This document shows, piece after piece, positions 23,562-36,583 of a DNA stretch of 64,000 nt. Origin of the DNA: Chrysomallon squamiferum (lineage: Eukaryota; Mollusca; Gastropoda; Neomphalida; Peltospiridae); the NCBI GenBank assembly GCA_012295275.1, contig CM022666.1, positions 5,608,850 through 5,672,849 of the forward strand, read 5' to 3'. Made by a program: the position numbers and the translations under genes. Under the pieces are notes generated by a model. It was not told the origin of the DNA and ran no database searches. It was given only the letters and a program-made list of their open reading frames with translations. Position 1 is the stretch's first letter. Every line of letters begins with the position of its first letter.

Positions 23562-23684
23562 AATTGGTTCGAGAGGCCTAAATTATAACTGTTAATATAT
23601 AATTTTGAATGCTGTGAAAAACAAAAATATATATATCTGGGTTTTTTTGGGGTGTGTTTCTTTAGATTAATGTTTCTCAGAAGT

Positions 23685-23690
23685 AATAAA
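23685..23690 (+). terminator. Candidate poly(A) signal of gene B
   Basis: AATAAA about 125 bases after the stop codon of gene B; the same hexamer occurs at the matching place in gene E. Confidence 0.5.
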
Positions 23691-26184
23691 TAAGATTGTT
23701 GAAGAACTGAGCTTTTCACACAGGCTGTAAATAGTTCGTCATAATCAACACACTAAGCGGACCGGATAGGAACATTGCTCATCTTTAAAAAAAAACATCA
23801 TTTTTCATTAATCAACCATTTTTACTACAGAAAAAACATACGAGTAAGATCTGCCTTGGAGACAGGAACTTTTTTCTATCTCTGTTCGGTAAAAAGACAT
23901 TTTCTATAAAAAATGTTGGAGTCGTGGTTTATTATTATCATTGATATCAACATGACTGGAATCGCTGCTGGCTTGAAAAACTTGATGTATTCAATATGAA
24001 TATGTATCTATTTTCTACATACACATATTTATTTTTAAGACGTTTCTGAGACTCTAATAACATTCTTTGGGCAGTTGCCAGTATTTTGAATAATAACATA
24101 TTAACACTATATGGTTGGTTGGCTTGTTTCTAACTCCTTGAACTTGTCGACCGAATTACTAATAGACGGATTTAGAAAGTATGAAGGCACTATTATTGAT
24201 ATAAATAAATAAATCTGTTGTTGTGGTTGTTGTTGTTATTCTTGTTGAAAATGAATATGAACGCCGATACATTTTTTAATTTTTTAATTATTATTGTGAA
24301 GGTCTGTTCATTAACAAAGCAGTAACTAGTTCATGAACGTCATTAGCAAGACAGTGCACCCATTCATAAGACTACTTTAAAAATATGTGTGTATGAGTGT
24401 GTGTTTCTTAAGATTAAGGTTTCTGAGAAATAAAAGGCAAACATATAATAAATTAAAAACAATGTTAAAACATAAATAATTAAAAAAAAAATGATTAAAT
24501 TTAAAGTAAAAAAAACTTTATAAGAGTATATGTGTGTGTGCGCACAGTATGATAGTAAGAGACATATTTGTCGTAAGTGTCGTTTTTTATTTGTTTCTTC
24601 TGTTGTTGTTGTTGTCTGTATTATTGCAGCTGACCTCTGCTCTGAATAAGGTCATACAGTTAACTGCAAAGATCAACTAAACTGACATAAAAGTACGTAC
24701 GTGTATAAAATGAATTTGTAGATGTTCCACAATGCACATTTACCCATTTTAACTGATTTTATCCAATAAGTTGAATAACTTTACATATTAACATGTTCCA
24801 TAGCGTCACTGACAGTGTCTGTTCTACGTGACAGCATAAAAACACTACACACTCTTGCGCGTGTCCTAACTCTTGTTAATTCGCATGCGCATTTATTGAA
24901 CAAAGCTAAAATTTATATCACGTGATGGCTCCCCTTTCGTCTCTTTGATATAGTGACCTTGACATACTGATTGTTTACTGGAATAACCTGAATGTTATAC
25001 TATTATAAACAAGTTCGTATGCGTTTTGGAAAGTCTTGGACATTTTTGGAAAATTATGTTAAAGCCGTAAATAAAATGTATGAAAAACTGGTTTGTTTCA
25101 CTAATATTTAGTCTCGACCCAATGCCCTGTTTTAGCCAATATAGCGTAGCCAACCAAAATGGTTCCGTTTTCAGGCTGTCTCAGCAAACCCATAAGGAGT
25201 AGTATTTCGGGAATTTTAAAGTTATGGAAATAAGAAGAAAGAACCGCGTCTACTTTTTGTGAAGCAATATTTCTGTAGTCATGTCCACTCCAAAAACAAA
25301 AGCTGTCCCAAAACTAATCCTACATCTGCAAGTATTTGTAAAGAGGCATGCGCGGAAAAGTGACAGGAAGTCAATAATTAACATAATTTATATATATAAT
25401 CATGCATTTCATCAGACGTTGTTCTCTGCTTTTTAAATAAGAATTTTTTTAATAATTTCACTTTTTATTATCTGTGAAGTGTCAAGAACGTTGTATTTAC
25501 GTTTTTATGAGATGGAAATATCACCAACGTAGAATGAAATTCACACACTGCTGTCAAAAATACGTTATTTTTATACTACTCGTAGTTTATTTATATGATA
25601 ACTGTCTCTTTTACTTTAACGACGTCAGTAAGTACATTTTTAATCAACCGTTATATGACCCCATAGTTATTGTTAAAGACCACATAGACATATACCGTAA
25701 GGTAAAACTCTACACCGCAAACAATGCAGGCAATTCTATTTTTGAATAATACCGAGGACTATTTGATATATATATATATAATAAATATTGCTGGCTGTTT
25801 TGCGAAAGCAGAGTAGTCTGTATTGTTTTGAGGTGTAGCGTTTTGTCTTACGATATAGATCTAACACTAAGACTGGAGATATTCAACGGTTGATTAAACA
25901 AGGATTCAGTGACGTCATTAAAGTAAAACACCACACCTTCCCACATATAGTGCTGAATACATTAGGTTACATAAATATATAACAATATCTGCACCTGTGT
26001 GTATGTGTGTGTGTGTACGTGTATCCATGTCTGTCTGCCTCTCTGTCTGTCTGTCTGTATATATAATTGCATAGTTTAATCTACTTAATATTGATGTATA
26101 TAATAAATAAATATACAGTACGACAAAAATAACTTTTTAATAACTAAACGGAAAATAAATTATATTACAGTCATTTACCTGGTT
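23691..26184 (+). repeat. 3' flank of gene B, part of near-identical duplicated segment
   Basis: Runs with very few differences against 56394-58927. An open frame of 91 codons at 25474-25749 has a basic start and one membrane helix (YVIFILLVVYLY) and ends DIYRKVKLYTANNAGNSIFE. In the second copy a TAA interrupts it within the helix (near 58330), so I do not call a gene. A minus-strand frame at 57802-58122 in the other copy is likewise broken here by a deletion. (GT)n near 26000-26020. Confidence 0.7.
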
Positions 26185-26200
26185 ATCACACATCTTTTCT

Positions 26201-26507
26201 TCAAACGCTTGCTTCATAGGAAAAGTTTCGAAAACTAACAGCTGGATAGAGTTCTCTGAAAAAAAGAAATAATAAGAAAAACAATAATGACAATGATGAT
26301 GATGATGGTGAATACTCAGTATATATACGTGGAGCTACCAAGAAAATTCGATTAAATGAAGTACAAATATTAAACGTATTTTAAAATATTGGTAATTATT
26401 TTTATTTTTCTCTCTTTCTCTGTCGATCGAGTCATTCCCCAGTTACGTTGGTTCTCAGTGTAATCTATGTAAATTGTCTCCCTTTATTTGTACTAGTGTA
26501 TATGTAT

Positions 26508-26597
<90 letters not shown>

Positions 26598-26870
26598 TGT
26601 CTCTATTACGTACATTGTCTGCAGTTTTATAAGGAAAGTACAATTTATTATTAAGAGTAACGATATAATTTACACATAAATTATCAGAGCATTCATCGTG
26701 AAGAAAACAGTAGTATATGATACCACTGCCCGGTCACAGCTCATTCTCTTTATGTACATATAATAACTTGTGGTTAAACAACACTTACACATTCCACCAG
26801 CAGTAGATACCAATGCCTATAACTAACACAACTGTTCCTGAAACTATTCCAATAGTTACGCAAAAAACCT
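26201..26870 (-). CDS. Membrane-helix exon and C-terminal tail exon of a single-pass receptor-like gene (partial)
   Basis: Minus-strand exon 26870-26789 (82 bases, acceptor TTTATCTCAG, donor GTAAGT) encodes VFCVTIGIVSGTVVLVIGIG then IYCWWN, a strong membrane segment entered in phase 1. The phase-2 end joins exactly to a terminal exon 26255-26201 (acceptor TTTTTTTCAG) reading ELYPAVSFRNFSYEASV and a TGA stop. This is the usual layout of the end of a type I membrane protein. The ectodomain exons would lie at higher coordinates and were not found, so the family is unknown. The duplicated segment ends just beside the terminal exon, so gene E has no copy of it. Confidence 0.5.
26505..26594 (+). 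repeat. (CT)n microsatellite
   Basis: CT run inside the intron of the minus-strand receptor-like gene. Confidence 0.95.
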
Positions 26871-27560
<690 letters not shown>

Positions 27561-28346
27561 GCTGATGATGAAGGTAACGATAACGTATTTAGAGAGAAAA
27601 CTGAAAAACCTAAAAGTGTATGTGTTTATATATGTATACTAGTGGATATAAGTGCAGAAGTCTAGACAGAAAATATTAAGGAAGATAATTCTTTCGTACT
27701 TAAAGACCATTTTCTCAAATAATGATCCTTGTTGTTATTGTGATATCTTTGTCATCATTATTATTGATATTTTTAAGGATTTTACCGCTATTGTTGTTGC
27801 TATTATTATTGTTATTGTAATTATTATTGTTGATGAAATGTTTTCGCAGTTAATATTTTGTTCCAGTTTTATTTTTCATCCAGGTAGTCTAAACACTGTT
27901 TATCTCAAATGCTGTTGTCACTGTAGTTGTGTGTCTCCTTTTGCTAATTACTATTATTACTATTATTACTATTATTATTATTATTATTATTATACTTATT
28001 ATTATTATTATTTATGTATGTATGTATATATGTATGTGTTTAAGAGTATATATATGTTTCTGTCTGATATGTGTATCCATGTTTATATGTCCGTGTCTGT
28101 TAATACATGAGTATTAGTGTGAGCTTGTTGTGCATATATATATATATATATATATATACTAAGGACTCATACTCAAGGACCTTTATCTCAAACAGTGCTT
28201 TCTGTTGTTAATGTAACATCATTATTATAATTATTTTTACTGCGACTGTGTTGTTTTGTTATTTATAACTATTGTTATTGTAATTATTATTGTTGATGAC
28301 ATTTTTTGGCAGTTAATATTTTGTTTCAATTTTATTTTTCATCCAG
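27561..28346 (+). pseudogene. Truncated X2 exon relic and intron sequence
   Basis: After TCATCCAG (to 27883) about 57 bases match the start of exon X2 but contain a stop (GTAGTCTAA). The rest is replaced by an (ATT)n tract (27950-28012). The sequence from 28080 on repeats the window start (1-261). Confidence 0.65.
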
Positions 28347-28481
28347 GTATTCCAAACAATTGTTATCCCAAATGCTGTTGTCACTGTAGTTGTGTGTCTC
28401 CTTGTTTATGGAAGTGTACACGTGTCAGAGGTTGTGCTAACCAAGCAAAGTTTCAACAGGCTGAGTCTCCATTATGATATG
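28347..28481 (+). CDS. Gene X exon X2, intact copy
   Basis: A 135-base exon with clean borders (CATCCAG before, GTAAGT after), phase 0 on both sides. It encodes a membrane helix (NAVVTVVVCLLVYG) followed by VHVSEVVLTKQSFNRLSLHY. The next X3 copy (33095-33396) lies beyond another X2 and has lost its phase-0 acceptor, and no X1 exon lies upstream, so it is unclear whether this exon belongs to a working gene. Family not recognised. Confidence 0.5.
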
Positions 28482-28559
28482 GTAAGTGTGATCTGTGAGT
28501 TTATTTATTTATTTTTAAATACTTTTTTTTAATCCATATGTAACTGGAAATGAAACAAA

Positions 28560-29400
28560 AGTTACAGAATGACGTATTTTGAGCATCCAGGATACAGTAT
28601 TATTCCAGTACAGTACATACCATGTAATTTATATATCCAGGTAGGAATACATTATTAAAGATTAATTGAGTACAGTTCTTATCTTGTAACTTATATTCCA
28701 GGGAAACAGTATTAAAGATTAATAGATTCCAGTACACACCAAGCATTTTATATATCAAGGGAGAAACTATTAAAGATTATATAACAGAGTATACAGTACA
28801 TATCATGTAATTTATATTCCAGGCAAATGGTGTTAAAGATTAATAGATTCCAGTACACACAATGCATTTAACATATCCACGGTGAAACTATTAAAGATTA
28901 TATAATAAAGAATACAGTACATACCATGGAATTTATATATCCAGGGAAACGGTATGAAAGATTAATAAACTACACGCCATATATATCCAGGGATTAAAGG
29001 TTAACAGAGTGCAGTACATACCATGTAATTTATATATCCAGGGATACAGAACTAAAGATTATATAATAGAGTACAATACATACCATGTAATTTGTATATC
29101 CAATGATTTAGCATTACATTTTATTCCAGTAAATACAGAGATATCATTTATATATCCAAGAATATAATATTACAGATTCAGTATAGTAAATATTATGTAT
29201 CCTGTGTATCATCCTATGGTGTAGAGTTTACTGGGTATATATTAGTGTGTATATTAATAAAACCAGATTATTTTAGATAGCTTGTATTCTGTGTATCATT
29301 CTATGGTATAGAGTATAAATGAATACCTTAATGTGTATATCCAAGGATATAATATTAAAGATTATTACAATACATTACATACCATGTAATTTATCATTCG
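28560..29400 (+). repeat. 57-bp minisatellite, long array
   Basis: About a dozen degenerate units containing CCATGTAATTTATATATCCA and TATTAAAGATTAATAGAGT. Same unit as 425-725 and 30920-31670. Confidence 0.85.
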
Positions 29401-29922
29401 GTTTAAAATAAAACAATATTATGAAATACTAACTGTTCACTTCGCAAAAGAAATATTTAGTTCATTTGTGAAAAGTAAAAGTTCACAAATTCATTTTCTG
29501 TTAGAGTAGTTTTAAAGTTAAAATTAACAGATCACAGAATGTTTGTCCCTTTTTCTTATATTTGTTTAATTTTAAATTTTATTTGATATGAATTGTTTTA
29601 TATTCACAGTGACATCAGATTCTCTGAGATATTATTTACACATGTATACAGAGATTTGCTTCCATAATCTATAAGATATAACTAGAATTTAGTTGTGTCA
29701 TAACAGGACTTTTCACTGCATTAAAATAAAATAAAAATCTGAGTTCTTAAAAAAATAAAAAATAGACATGGATATTAGTAAAAGTAAATACTGTCTTTCA
29801 CAATCACTGGTTCTGACCTGTCTTTGAGTCAAATCAAGGGGAGGTAAACCAGGCTGCCAAACAGCGAAAACGTCAAAGTGAAGAGAAATTCTGTGACAGC
29901 GTTCTGTGTGATATTCGGTTTG
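29401..29922 (+). other. Upstream region of X1, no clear promoter
   Basis: AT-rich to about 29700, then more GC-balanced sequence leading into X1. The X1 frame is open from a stop at about 29849 without an ATG until 29923, so this may be 5' untranslated sequence. No convincing TATA box was picked. Confidence 0.35.
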
Positions 29923-30030
29923 ATGGTTGTGGTTGATATTTTGTTGTTTGCTCATCGGATGGCCAAGACAATCTCGTTCGCTAAGCTTCTCCTGTACGGG
30001 TACCTGAGTATGTGGATTATAAGGAAACAG
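29923..30030 (+). CDS. Gene X exon X1, probable first coding exon
   Basis: ATG at 29923 opens MVVVDILLFAHRM, then ISFAKLLLYGYLSMWII, ending RKQ at a GTAATC donor in phase 0. The frame is also open for 45 bases upstream of the ATG. Exon X2 starts in phase 0, so X1-X2 would join to give a multi-helix N-terminus followed by a coiled, glycosylatable C-terminal part (X3). The next X2 copy downstream (30682-30819) has lost one base at its start, so this join is broken in the present order. Function unknown. Confidence 0.4.
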
Positions 30031-30167
30031 GTAATCGATTATTTGTTTATGGACACTTCAGTGCATATTATTATTAGTAATTAATTAAAGGTATTTAATT
30101 GTTTATAAAAGCTGTAACACATTTATTATGTATGATTAGTAGGTGACAAAGACATGTAGATACATTT

Positions 30168-30168
<1 letters not shown>

Positions 30169-30233
<65 letters not shown>

Positions 30234-30417
30234 GTAATAATAATGATAGTAACAACAACAATAACAATAATATTAATAATTCTTTTTTTTTTGTATGTAG
30301 GAATATATGTGTGTGTCTAAGAGGATATATATGTTTCGGTCTGATATGTGTATCCATGTTTATATGTCCGGGTCTGTTAATACATGAGTATTAGTGTGAG
30401 AATATTGTGCATATGTT

Positions 30418-30469
<52 letters not shown>

Positions 30470-30485
30470 TGTATGTATGTATCTA
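30169..30485 (+). repeat. (AAT)n, (TA)n and (TATG)n
   Basis: (AAT)n 30169-30232 with AAC interruptions to 30280, then the block that repeats the window start, (TA)n about 30418-30441 and (TATG)n to 30481. Confidence 0.9.
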
Positions 30486-30681
30486 TGTTTATGTTAATGT
30501 AGATGAATATATAGAGAATATTAAGGAAGATAACTCTTAAATACTCAAGGATCTTTATCTCAAATAATATTTGCTATTATTGTTATTGTTGCTGTTATTT
30601 ATAACCACTGTTATTGTAATTATTGTTGTTGTTGAAATCTTTTGAAAGTTAATAGCTTCTTTTAATTAATTTTTCATCCAG

Positions 30682-30819
30682 TAGTCCAAACACTTTTTAT
30701 CTCAAATGCTGTTTTCACTGTAGTTGTGTGTCTCCTTGTTTATGGCGGTGTAGACGTGTCAGAGGTTGTGCTAACCAAACAAAGTTTCAACAGACTGGGT
30801 CTCCATTATGACATGAAAA
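30682..30819 (+). pseudogene. Gene X exon X2', variant borders
   Basis: Homologous to 28347-28481, reading TVVVCLLVYGGVDVSEVVLT and onward to LGLHYDM. At the 5' edge GTATTCC has become TAGTCC (one base lost). At the 3' edge the GTAAGT donor is replaced by ATGAAAA/GTACGT, a usable donor four bases later, in phase 1. The later site pairs in frame with a new AG before X3 at 33094. Confidence 0.5.
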
Positions 30820-30919
30820 GTACGTGTGAGTTTATTTATTTAGTTTTAAATACTTCTTTTTTAGTTGATTTTTTTGTATCCATATGTAACTGGAAATGTG
30901 ACAAAAGTTACAGAATTAG

Positions 30920-31670
30920 GTAATTCGAACATTCAGTCATACAGTATTATTCCAGTACAGTACATACCATATATTTTATATATCCAGGGATATAGTATTA
31001 AAGATTAATAGAGTGCAGTACATACCATGTAATTTATATATCCAGGGATACAGTATTAAAGATTAATAGCGTGCAGTACATACCATGTAAGGACACAGTA
31101 TTAAAGATTAATAAAGTACATATCATATGTATCCAGGGACACAGTATTAAAGATTATTATAGTGCAATACATACCATGTAATTTATATATTCAGTGAGAC
31201 ACTATTAAAGATTAATAGAGTGCAGTACATACCATGTAATTTATATATCCATCGGTACACTATTAAAGATTATATAATATAGTATAATACATACCATGTA
31301 GTTTATAATTATCCAGTGATTCAATATTAAACGTTATTCCAGTGTAATGTATACCATGTATTTTATATATCCAAGAATATAATATTACTGATTCAGTGTA
31401 GCAAATGTTATGCATCCTATGTATCATCCTATGATGTAGCGTTTGGAGTGCATAGATTAATGTGTATATTATTAAAGATAGATTATGCAGATACCTTGTA
31501 TTCTGTGTATCATTTTATAAAGGAGTGTAGAGTATAAATGTACACATTAATGTGTATATCAAGGATATAATATTAAAGATCATTACAATACACTACATAC
31601 CATGTAATTTATAAATCAAAGTATATAATATTACAGATTCTGCATAGCAAATACCATGTAGTCAGTGCAG
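30920..31670 (+). repeat. 57-bp minisatellite, long array
   Basis: Same unit and intronic position as 28560-29400; about ten units, some with near-perfect identity (30985-31090). Confidence 0.85.
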
Positions 31671-31704
31671 GATATTAGAAAACTGACATTCTGTGATGTA
31701 GAAT

Positions 31705-33052
31705 TGCTCCTGGATTAATTGCCCCCGGACTGGATTATTTTTCCTCAAATATACCATTTCAGAATGATTTTCAAGCAACATTTCAATAAATTAGTCAAAG
31801 CTAACTCAAGTTTAATTCCTAAATAAACTTGATTCAGGCAAAGAATTTTGATCTGCAAAACATCCAATAAAATATCATCTAAGATCAAAGCTAACTAGAG
31901 TCAGCTAATTACAGGCATTTGGAATTCATTGATCTGCTAAAACATCCAATAAAATATCATCTAAGATCAAAGCTAACTACAGTCAGTTAATTACTAATTC
32001 AGGCTAATTAAATGCTAAAACTTCGTTTGATTTGGCAAGTGATTTATAATTGTGATGAATTAAACAGTATATTAGGTCATGCATTGTAGCAAAAATGTTA
32101 TATTCTATAAGATGGAGTTCATTCACCCAGAGCGTTGTCATTCAAAACTTACCAACGAAAACTATGTGTATCTCCGAGAGAAGGAACTCAGTAGTGGAGT
32201 GATTTCGCACGAGTGTGAAGGAAGAAGGCAAAACGTCTGTAAAGCTAAACTGCACTGTGACTGGATGCTTCTTTCATTTCAGCCAATGCATCTCGAACTA
32301 AATTCAACTCATCAGTCTGGCAGTTCGTTACAATACTGATGAAGAGTTTGCTTTACTGATCCGTCAGATATCTGCAATTGCGTTCGTTCCAGTGGATGAA
32401 GTAACGGCAGCTTTTGAAGCACTATCAGAAGCTGATGGTGATGACGCTGAAGTATTTTGAGGACAACTTCATTTATTGCCAGTATGGCAGAGCTGGTCGC
32501 AGACATGATCCCAGTTACAATGTTGGCATGTGAAACATGCACCAGAGGATGGAAAAGAATTTGGTGTGGACTAACAACTTCGTGGAAAGGTTGATCAGTT
32601 GCTTCCAGTCAAACATTGACACCTACCATCTGAATGTCAGGAAGTTTGTAAACATTTTAAAGAGTGAACGAGCACTAATGAACTGGAAATAAACTTAATG
32701 ATTGGCGGGGAAGTACTTGATAAAAAATACCGAGAAGCTTCACTGCATTTGTCGAGTCTGGTCAGACAGCGAGAAAACCGACAAGTCCTAGACCATTTGA
32801 GCACACAACATAAAAGTGCGAAAACTGAAAAGTGTCAAAGAACTCTGGTAAGAATACATGGTTATAGTTGAACCTGTACTTGTGAATGAACTGTTGCTGT
32901 ACAAAGCTTTACTAGAGAACTATAGACAGACTACTCTGAATTTCTAAAAAAAACTTGTCCGTATACATGTATATATGTCATTATGCTTGAAAATCATTAC
33001 TAGAAGAAAAAATGGAGGGCAGTTATCCAGGGGGGTCAATTGTCCTAGAATG
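31705..33052 (+). mobile_element. Decayed MULE-type DNA transposon with FLYWCH domain
   Basis: The element splits sequence that is continuous in gene X copy 1 (about 755-770). GTAGAAT occurs on both sides (31698-31704 and 33053-33059), a probable target-site duplication. The ends are imperfect inverted repeats around AATTG(C/A)CCCCC. Inside, from ATG 32112, MEFIHPERCHSKLTNENYVY and following Cys/His residues (HECEG...CKAKLHCD) match the FLYWCH zinc-finger pattern. Downstream, IRQISAIAFVPVDEVTAAFE and NMHQRME match the MULE-associated transposase tail. Frameshifts and stops (about 32338, 32458 and after) show it is dead. Confidence 0.75.
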
Positions 33053-33094
33053 GTAGAATATACAGTCTATCTAAATATATATATTCCTTTAAAG

Positions 33095-33396
33095 TTCAAA
33101 ATGGATTCATAGATATCCAAGCTGAAATGATCAACAGTCGACTTGTTTCTCATGCAGAACAAATAAACACAGTGGAACTTCCTTTGTACCAGAGCTGGAT
33201 GGCAGCGTATATAGAACGTCATGAACGTGCACTGCAACTACACCAGCAGCAGCTGACAACACTGCAGTTTGTACACAATGAGACGTACAGCACCTACTTA
33301 GTCAACCTCGGCATGAACATCAACTGCACTGTAGAGGGTAGCAAACAGCAGAGACTGCATAAAGATCATCCACTTAACTTGTATTTTTCATTATAA
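33095..33396 (+). CDS. Gene X exon X3, last coding exon
   Basis: Reads QNGFIDIQAEMINSRLVSHA, a Gln/Leu-rich probably helical region with ALQLHQQQLTTLQFVHNET, then STYLVNLGMNINCTVEG and a TAA stop at 33396. It carries sequons N-E-T and N-C-T, suiting an extracellular region. The ancestral acceptor (TTCAG in copy 1) is mutated to TTCAA here, but a T-to-G change five bases upstream makes a new AG at 33093-33094. No recognised domain. Confidence 0.5.
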
Positions 33397-33399
33397 ACG

Positions 33400-34260
33400 A
33401 ATCAGTGAACATATATCGTTCATCAGTCACTTTATATTGAAAATCAGTGAAATGTAAATATTTATTCACTGAATACTGCACACATCCACTTTACATAGAA
33501 CATCCCTAGAACATATACACTGTTTGTAGAACATCCACTGTACAGATTTACAGAACACAAACCATCAATGGTACATACATTACATATTCACTGTACAAAG
33601 AAAAACCACCATGCATGGTATATTTATTATCATTGAGCACATAACATTAATTACATTTACAACATGCACAGATGTACATATATAGAATATCAGCTGTACA
33701 AAAATATCCTTTTACACAGAACTTCTACAGCAGGACATCCATTGTGTACAGAATATCTACCATACAAGAACATTCACTGTACACTGAACGTCTACTGAGC
33801 ATCTTGAGCATCCAATGTATTTTATTTTACATAGGACATAGACTGAAGAACATTCACTGTATACAGAACATCCACTGCAGAAGAACGCCTATTGTACATA
33901 GAATATCAATAAAAGTCTGAATGATAAGGTTGACAATGAATTTTTGAATGATGATGCTGACAATGAAACATCTGATAGGTGATGTTAACGACATGAAATT
34001 TTAAATGATGATGTTGACAATGAAATTCTAAATGTTGATGCTGACAATAAAATTCTGATTGATGATGTTGACAATGAAATTCTAAATGTTGATTGACAAT
34101 GAAATTCTGATTGATGATGTTGACAATAAAATTCTAAATGTTGATGCTGATAATGAAATTCTGATTGATGATGTTGACAATGAAATTCTAAATGATGATG
34201 TTGACAATGAAATTCTAAATGATTATGCTGACAATGAAATCCTCGATGATGATGACGTAG
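33400..34260 (+). repeat. Two minisatellites
   Basis: 33480-33910: degenerate units around ACAGAACATCCACTGTACA. 33925-34255: about 28-bp units around TTGACAATGAAATTCTAAAT plus GATGATG. Open frames here (for example His/Gln-rich on the minus strand, 33985-34272) are repeat artefacts. Confidence 0.85.
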
Positions 34261-34324
34261 GATGATGGCCATGACAACCTTTGTTTTTCCTTATGATCGT
34301 TTATATGTCGTTTTTCATTTCTCT

Positions 34325-34704
<380 letters not shown>

Positions 34705-34777
34705 CCGATCTATTTCATAATATGACCTGAAGGAAATATCAGAATGTAATATTTTTAGGTTTTAATTTAATTTCTTT

Positions 34778-34844
34778 TCATGTATCTTTCATTGTCTGAT
34801 CCTCGCTGGTTTCAAAAATTATTCTTAGCCTGACAAAACCAGAT
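34778..34844 (-). pseudogene. Inverted copy of short exon X4
   Basis: Reverse complement of 1357-1423 with flanks. Acceptor CTTTTAACAG is preserved. The single coding difference is silent in the frame ending ...DQTMKDT and nonsense in the homeodomain-like frame. Being inverted relative to X3, it cannot serve that exon. Confidence 0.4.
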
Positions 34845-34869
34845 CTGTTAAAAGATGAATAGAGAGAAG

Positions 34870-35910
34870 GTATATATATATAAATGTTTTTTAAAATTAT
34901 ATATAATTTATTAATTAATAATTAATAAGGATAAGTGATTAAATAATAATAATTATAAATTAAATAAATAAAACTATACACAAAAATATTGATTAATTTA
35001 ATAAATCAAAATTTAACTAATAATATTGATTAATTTCAATGGACTCATTTTAAATATCACCAGCACAGTCGTCATCTTTAAAAGTAGGCGTGCTCGAGCA
35101 ATGTTTAAAATAGTTGTTTGCAAAGCGATGCATGTGATAGAAAATGCAAAGTCCAAAGTACAATAACATCGCTGAGTGTGGCAATGTACACGTTCCGTTT
35201 TGTTGCCGAGATATCTCACTTCACTACCTGCTTCAATCATCTCTAGAGCTTGTTAAACAACTATTTATAAACATTGCACGGGCAGGACAACTTTTAAAGA
35301 TAACGAATGTACTGGTGATTTTTAACATGAGTCCAGTGAGCTATTGTTATTATACTATTGCTCATAGCTGGAGTGTATTAGGTCATTTGAAATTAGATAC
35401 TGCAGATGTTCTGGATTAAATTTTTCATAATTTGTTTAGTGTTCGACTATTGAAGAGCGATTGAATAAAAAATAAGAAAATACCTATTTAATATTTAATT
35501 GTTACGTTTGTTTCTGTTCATGCACGTACATCACATGCACTTAGCGTAGTCTAGTTTCTATCATAAAAACAAACTGAACAACAGCCAAAATTCTTAAAAT
35601 AGATCACTGTGTGTTTGTGGATGTGATAATAGTATGTGACTTATTTGCATTTGTTTTTTTATTATTACTCGGTTTTTTTTTTCCATTTTTACTTCGGTTT
35701 TTCGTTGTTTTCCAACAAGATCATGCAACAGTTAATTGCGAAGATTGACTAAATATATATAATACATAATATGTACGAGTGTATAAAATGCTTTTGTAGA
35801 TGTTCCACAATGCATGTTAACCTAACTAACTCTGCTGCAAAACACTGTCAGGCCCCTTCTCTCAAAAAGGTTGCCGACCCTGCTGTATTCTTTAATTAAC
35901 AACGACAACA

Positions 35911-35983
<73 letters not shown>

Positions 35984-36520
35984 TAAGAAGAAGACCTACA
36001 ACAACAACCAGTATAACAGCAGTAATAAGTACACGCAGTTTATTTAAGAACATTATGTATCACGTTTACACGAAACCTTTTTTATTTCATTTTATTCTAG
36101 ATGTGTTATCTTGTCGTTAAGGTTATGTTTTCTCGTAGTCGTGCAATGTGTGATTATAAGGGTGAGAGGTGATCGGATAAAAACTCAATTTCTCTGACAC
36201 TTTACTTACGTATTTTTTGTTTGTTTTCAGTACAGGATTATTATCTTCTAAACTGCAGCTCTCTGTAACACATAATATAATAAATTATTTCGGTAAGGAA
36301 AAGGAAGTAGAAATCTTTGTATATTTATGCTGCGCAAGTCATTTTTTTTCATTTAGTCTTCTTTTATTTATTTTTTTATAGAATAGTCTGTTGTTTGTAT
36401 AGTATCTGTGCGCGCACTTTGCTTTATGTTCGTGTAAGTGTCTTTTTATCTTGATATACTTGATAACAGCCAACACTTTTATCACTTAAGTAAACACGCC
36501 ATGGAGTAACTGCGCATGTC
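34870..36520. repeat. AT-rich repeats and dispersed blocks before gene D
   Basis: Inverted dispersed block at 35.05-35.45 kb and a forward block at 35.5-35.6 kb ('GTTCATGCACGTACATCACA'). (AAT)n 35911-35980. No exon seen. Confidence 0.6.
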
Positions 36521-36530
36521 TACATAACAG

Positions 36531-36583
36531 TATAAATACACTATATAGCTATACAACTATATTAGTAATACTAACTAGAACTA
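36531..36583 (+). promoter_or_regulatory. Possible TATA promoter of gene D, containing a copied intron fragment
   Basis: A TATAAATA element (about 36532-36539) lies about 85 bases before the ATG of gene D. Just after it, 36547-36583 is identical to 37978-38014 in the intron before exon 4 of the same gene. The spliced first exon and 45-bp minisatellite of the other units are absent, so gene D would start from its own promoter or from an unseen upstream exon. Confidence 0.4.

Noticed and set aside
33985-34272. His/Gln-rich minus-strand protein
   Set aside because: Encoded entirely by a 28-bp minisatellite.
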